A stretch of DNA of 7,274 bases. Source: Candidatus Aenigmatarchaeota archaeon (lineage in GTDB: Archaea > Aenigmatarchaeota > Aenigmatarchaeia > QMZP01). Every line of letters begins with the position of its first letter. Position 1 is the stretch's first letter. Below, piece after piece: positions 5,591 to 7,274 of the stretch. The DNA lies in the NCBI GenBank assembly GCA_015520105.1, contig WAQT01000039.1:1-7274 (forward strand), read 5' to 3'. The translations under genes and the position numbers were made by a program. The notes beneath the pieces are model-generated. The model was not told the DNA's origin. It searched no databases and was given only the letters and a program-made list of their open reading frames with translations.

Positions 5591-5646
5591 TTAACACCTC
5601 TTCAGGAGGTTATGCGAATGAAAAGTGCGTTTAATAGGTGTTAGCA
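5591..5646 (+). repeat. Candidate attI / first recombination site of the array
   Basis: TAACACCT (5592-5599) and AGGTGTTA (5636-5643) form an 8-bp inverted repeat ending in GTT (5640-5642). Inside it is a smaller ACCTC/GAGGT hairpin (5596-5600 with 5606-5610). GTTAGCA at 5640-5646 is the point where the first cassette-like unit begins, so this is where attI should be. It differs from the two downstream sites in lacking the asymmetric AT spacer, so it may be attI, or the attC of an earlier cassette. Confidence 0.5.
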
Positions 5647-5658
5647 GAAATAATGCTC

Positions 5659-5668
5659 GGCGGTCGCT
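5659..5668 (+). repeat. Left subterminal inverted repeat of cassette 1
   Basis: GGCGGTCGCT is the perfect reverse complement of AGCGACCGCC at 6124-6133. The pair encloses the cassette gene just inside the cassette ends. A similar pair exists in cassette 2, so it may be part of an extended recombination site or a two-sided transcription boundary. Confidence 0.65.
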
Positions 5669-5675
5669 TAATGAA

Positions 5676-6083
5676 TTACTTTATATACCTTTGACAGTAT
5701 TCTTGAAATTTATTTTGTTCTTCTTCTCTAACTGGAGAGATTTTAACTATTCCTTCTAAAACAGGATGACCTGCTGCTATTGTAGTTATGGTTTTTTCTT
5801 TGACATCAGCGATATAATCTCCATTAAAGTCTATTAATTTTTCTCTATATAATGGAGTAGATTCGTATTCAATTAATTCTATTCTCCCTTTGTCGCGTTT
5901 TTCTAAATAAGTGTTCTGATCTATTCTTTGAGTATTTATAAGAAGATCACCAGCAAGATAAAAGTTCATTGCCATTACTCCTATGCCTAGAAAAATGCGT
6001 CCAACAAGCCATCTATCATAATTTTCAGGGTACTTTCTCGCAACTTCTTTGTGGTATTTAATAATCTTTTTTATAAGCCCCAT
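5676..6083 (-). CDS. Hypothetical single-TM protein, 135 aa (cassette 1 gene)
   Basis: I do not recognise a family. The N-terminus is basic (MGLIKKIIKYHKEVARKYPENYDRW). One hydrophobic segment follows at about residues 26-48 (LVGRIFLGIGVMAMNFYLAGDLLI). The outer domain of about 85 residues contains DFNGDYIADVKEKTITT, which resembles a calcium-loop 'D-x-N-G-D-x-x-x-D' turn as found in FG-GAP and dockerin-like repeats; this is a single copy, so metal binding is only possible. It is probably anchored with the C-terminal part outside. It is very AT-rich. TATA-like AAATTTATAAAC (complement of about 6104-6114) is 26 nt before the ATG. The gene is oriented opposite to the usual direction of integron cassette genes, so it would depend on this promoter. 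Confidence 0.7.
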   Translation of the reverse strand: MGLIKKIIKYHKEVARKYPENYDRWLVGRIFLGIGVMAMNFYLAGDLLINTQRIDQNTYLEKRDKGRIELIEYESTPLYREKLIDFNGDYIADVKEKTITTIAAGHPVLEGIVKISPVREEEQNKFQEYCQRYIK

Positions 6084-6103
6084 AATTTTGTTATTACTGT
6101 TAA

Positions 6104-6114
6104 GTTTATAAATT
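6104..6114 (-). promoter_or_regulatory. TATA box of the cassette 1 gene
   Basis: On the minus strand the segment reads AATTTATAAAC, centred 26 nt before the ATG at 6083. It lies within the cassette, so the gene carries its own archaeal promoter. Confidence 0.6.
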
Positions 6115-6123
6115 TTTCGGTAT

Positions 6124-6133
6124 AGCGACCGCC
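6124..6133 (-). repeat. Right subterminal inverted repeat of cassette 1
   Basis: AGCGACCGCC is the perfect partner of 5659-5668. Between it and the attC-like site lies C/T-rich sequence and a perfect hairpin GTTTTTTC-tac-GAAAAAAC (6182-6200) directly abutting the R'' box. Confidence 0.65.
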
Positions 6134-6181
6134 TGCGCCTTACTCTGCGCTCCTCACTCGATTCGCTCGTTGCGGTGCTCG

Positions 6182-6200
6182 GTTTTTTCTACGAAAAAAC
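6182..6200. repeat. Perfect A/T hairpin abutting attC1
   Basis: GTTTTTTC (6182-6189), loop TAC, GAAAAAAC (6193-6200). The T-run could act as a plus-strand archaeal terminator, or the hairpin could be an extension of the folded recombination site. No plus-strand gene precedes it in this cassette. Confidence 0.5.
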
Positions 6201-6293
6201 TCTGCTAACAGCGATTAAGGGGGCTTTGTTGCTTTCGGCAAGTCGCCCCAAATTTCCGCAAGCGGAAACTTCTCTTAATCGCATTTGTTATAC
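6201..6293 (+). repeat. attC-like recombination site 1 (end of cassette 1)
   Basis: R'' = TCTGCTAAC (6201-6209), then A, then L'' = GCGATTAAG (6211-6219). A spacer with two nested hairpins follows: GGGGC/GCCCC at 6220-6224 with 6245-6249, and TTTCCGC/GCGGAAA at 6253-6259 with 6262-6268. Then come L' = CTTAATCGC (6274-6282), spacer ATTT, and R' core GTTATAC (6287-6293). The 9-bp arm is perfect. Size (about 90 bp), imperfect symmetry and the AAC...GTT cores agree with attC sites, which recombine as folded single strands. The R' differs from the strict GTTRRRY at one position. Confidence 0.7.
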
Positions 6294-6297
6294 GACA

Positions 6298-6311
6298 TGG
6301 CGGGCTCGGGC
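6298..6311 (+). repeat. Left subterminal inverted repeat of cassette 2
   Basis: TGGCGGGCTCGGGC pairs with GCCCTCGCCCGCCA at 7117-7130 at 12 of 14 positions. Sequence and position parallel the repeat of cassette 1. Confidence 0.6.
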
Positions 6312-6323
6312 TTAAGATATTTG
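6312..6323 (+). promoter_or_regulatory. TATA-like box of the cassette 2 HAD gene
   Basis: TTAAGATATTTG is centred about 24 nt before the ATG at 6341, so a leaderless start there is likely. It is a weaker match than the other boxes. Confidence 0.45.
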
Positions 6324-6340
6324 AATTTTACTACTAATCT

Positions 6341-7108
6341 ATGATTATGCCATACAAAGCAATTGTTTCAGATTGGAACGGAACATTGTTTGAATATCCA
6401 ACAGATGAAGTTCAGAACAAAAGGTTAGCCTATGCTGTATTGGATGATTCAAAACATGCAGTTCTTAGAGGTAGAATTTGGAGAATTGGTGATGTTGTAA
6501 AATTACTGAAAACAAAAAGAGAATTAAAGAGAAGATTACAGCAATACTATGATGGCGAAAGACACTTGTGGGAAGTCTATGAGCCTTTTAATGAAAATGT
6601 TTTAAGAGGAACATCTGCCGGTTTTGTAAACGGCGTCATTGATGAATATGCAAGAGAATCTGCAGACAAAGTTGATGGAAGGGTTATAAGACCAATACAA
6701 AGGGTTCATGGAGATGGCAAAAGAACCGGAATTATATCTGTTTCTTATGATTACAGCATTAGAAGAATCTTGGAAGAAGCTGATTATCCTGATGTATTTG
6801 ATGATATTGTTGCCAACACTTTGCAGACAGACGGCGACAGAGTAGTTGGTTTAACCCTTGAAATTTATGAAAGAAAGCCGGAAGTTTTAAGAACAGAATT
6901 TTTTGAAAAAAGAGGCTTGAGAGAAAACGATACTCTTTATCTTGGCGATTCTGAAGATGATGAACCAATTGCTGAAATTCTGGTTCCTGGGAATTTTATT
7001 GTTCCATTCCTTGCTTCAGATGAATTCAAACAAAGACTGGCTTCAAAATATGGAGCATTTGTTCCAGAAAATGAAGAAGATTTGATGAAATATTTGCAAA
7101 GTAGATAA
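6341..7108 (+). CDS. HAD-superfamily hydrolase (cassette 2 gene), 255 aa
   Basis: Motif I is VSDWNGTLF, with nucleophile D11 but Asn at position 13 where most HAD phosphatases have the general acid Asp. Motif II is likely S133 or S135 (GIISVSYD). The motif III Lys is probably K179 (YERKPEVL). Motif IV is LGDSEDDEP (D203, D206/D207), complete for Mg2+. A helical cap lies at about residues 22-115. This suggests a phosphoglycolate- or phosphoserine-phosphatase-like enzyme acting on a small phosphate ester. The D13N change may slow or redirect chemistry, although Asn at this place is known in some HAD members. An alternative start is the ATG at 6347. The gene is AT-rich relative to the left half of the window and lies alone in the cassette. 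Confidence 0.85.
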   Translation: MIMPYKAIVSDWNGTLFEYPTDEVQNKRLAYAVLDDSKHAVLRGRIWRIGDVVKLLKTKRELKRRLQQYYDGERHLWEVYEPFNENVLRGTSAGFVNGVIDEYARESADKVDGRVIRPIQRVHGDGKRTGIISVSYDYSIRRILEEADYPDVFDDIVANTLQTDGDRVVGLTLEIYERKPEVLRTEFFEKRGLRENDTLYLGDSEDDEPIAEILVPGNFIVPFLASDEFKQRLASKYGAFVPENEEDLMKYLQSR

Positions 7109-7116
7109 ATTGTTTT

Positions 7117-7130
7117 GCCCTCGCCCGCCA
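7117..7130 (-). repeat. Right subterminal inverted repeat of cassette 2
   Basis: This is the partner of 6298-6311. It is followed by a perfect hairpin GCAGAC-ttc-GTCTGC (7137-7151) before the attC-like site, as cassette 1 has a hairpin in the matching place. The HAD stop codon is only about 10 nt upstream. Confidence 0.6.
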
Positions 7131-7173
7131 CGCTTCGCAGACTTCGTCTGCTCGGTCTCACTACGTTCGACTC

Positions 7174-7258
7174 ATATAACACGGGCTATACGGCTTCGCT
7201 TACGCTTCGCCCAAATCGTTTCTAACGAAACGACTTCGTATAGCCCGATATGTTCAAC
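7174..7258 (+). repeat. attC-like recombination site 2 (end of cassette 2)
   Basis: R'' = ATATAAC (7174-7180), then A, then L'' = CGGGCTATACG (7182-7192). The spacer holds CGTTTC-taac-GAAACG (7217-7232). Then come L' = CGTATAGCCCG (7237-7247), spacer ATAT, and R' core GTTCAAC (7252-7258). The 11-bp arm is perfect. The layout repeats site 1: a one-base A on the left and a four-base AT spacer on the right, while the arm sequence itself is unrelated. Conserved structure with unconserved sequence is typical of attC. Confidence 0.7.
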
Positions 7259-7274
7259 GCAATCCGCCTACGAC
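7253..7274. mobile_element. Start of a third cassette (cut by the window edge)
   Basis: After GTT at 7252-7254 the sequence changes to TTCAACGCAATCC. If this is another cassette, its own attC downstream should carry an R'' close to GGATTGCGTTGAA. Confidence 0.35.

Larger units (their letters stand above)
5641..6287. mobile_element. Integron-like gene cassette 1
   Basis: The unit runs from TT of GTT at 5640-5642 to G6287 of the next GTT, by analogy with integron cleavage at G^TT. Its first bases TTAGCAGA (5641-5648) are the exact complement of TCTGCTAA (6201-6208) at the start of its own attC. When the unit is circularised, the two come together as an R''/R' stem, as in true cassettes. It carries one minus-strand gene with its own TATA box, plus a second subterminal inverted repeat (5659-5668 with 6124-6133). 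Confidence 0.65.
6288..7252. mobile_element. Integron-like gene cassette 2
   Basis: The unit runs from TT of GTTATAC (6287-6293) to G7252. Its start GTTATAC matches the complement of its own attC R'' ATATAAC (7174-7180) at six of seven positions, the pairing expected in the circular form. It carries one plus-strand HAD gene with its own TATA box, plus a subterminal inverted repeat (6298-6311 with 7117-7130, 12 of 14 paired). Size is about 965 bp. Confidence 0.6.

Noticed and set aside
1..7274. CRISPR array or direct repeats
   Set aside because: No regularly spaced direct repeats were seen. The repeated structures in the right part are inverted and differ in sequence.

Overview
The window looks archaeal. 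It encodes aPelota, a XerA-type tyrosine recombinase, small CxxC zinc proteins and a protein with a type III (pilin-like) signal. Most genes have their own TATA-like box about 24-26 nt before the start codon, the usual layout for leaderless archaeal transcripts. The tRNA gene is interrupted, as archaeal tRNA genes often are. A small-genome (DPANN-type, for example Micrarchaeota or Diapherotrites-like) archaeon fits the overall style, but that placement is a guess.

Left part (1-4570, GC-rich, chromosomal in character). It starts with the last residues of a probable histidyl-tRNA synthetase. aPelota follows on the minus strand, divergent from a membrane-anchored three-module beta-rich protein. 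Next come a histidine-rich protein resembling zinc-dependent phospholipase C and a 48-residue HIT-type zinc finger. A tRNA-Ser(GGA) gene then begins at 3447 behind a strong TATA box. Its sequence is interrupted twice: about 51 nt in the anticodon loop and about 276 nt inside the T loop. The T-stem and acceptor 3' strands resume only at 3842-3855. Two small minus-strand genes (109 and 99 aa) of unknown function end this part.

Right part (4745-7274, clearly more AT-rich). This section reads like an integron. A tyrosine recombinase gene points left. Ahead of it lies a short region with an inverted repeat ending in the core triplet GTT. Two complete cassette-like units follow, each with one gene and its own archaeal TATA box, and each ends in an attC-like site. 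In both attC-like sites TAACA is followed by a long perfect inverted repeat, a branched spacer, the returning arm, a 4-nt AT spacer and GTT. The R'' box of each unit matches the complement of that same unit's first bases, which is what a cassette that excises as a circle should show. Cassette 1 carries a small single-TM protein on the minus strand. Cassette 2 carries a HAD-family hydrolase on the plus strand. A third cassette starts at the window edge. The recombinase lacks the extra segment typical of bacterial IntI, so this may be an archaeal integron-like platform run by a XerA-like enzyme, or a cassette array that merely lies next to a Xer gene.

The two strongest points for follow-up are the integron-like array and the tRNA-Ser gene split inside its T loop.
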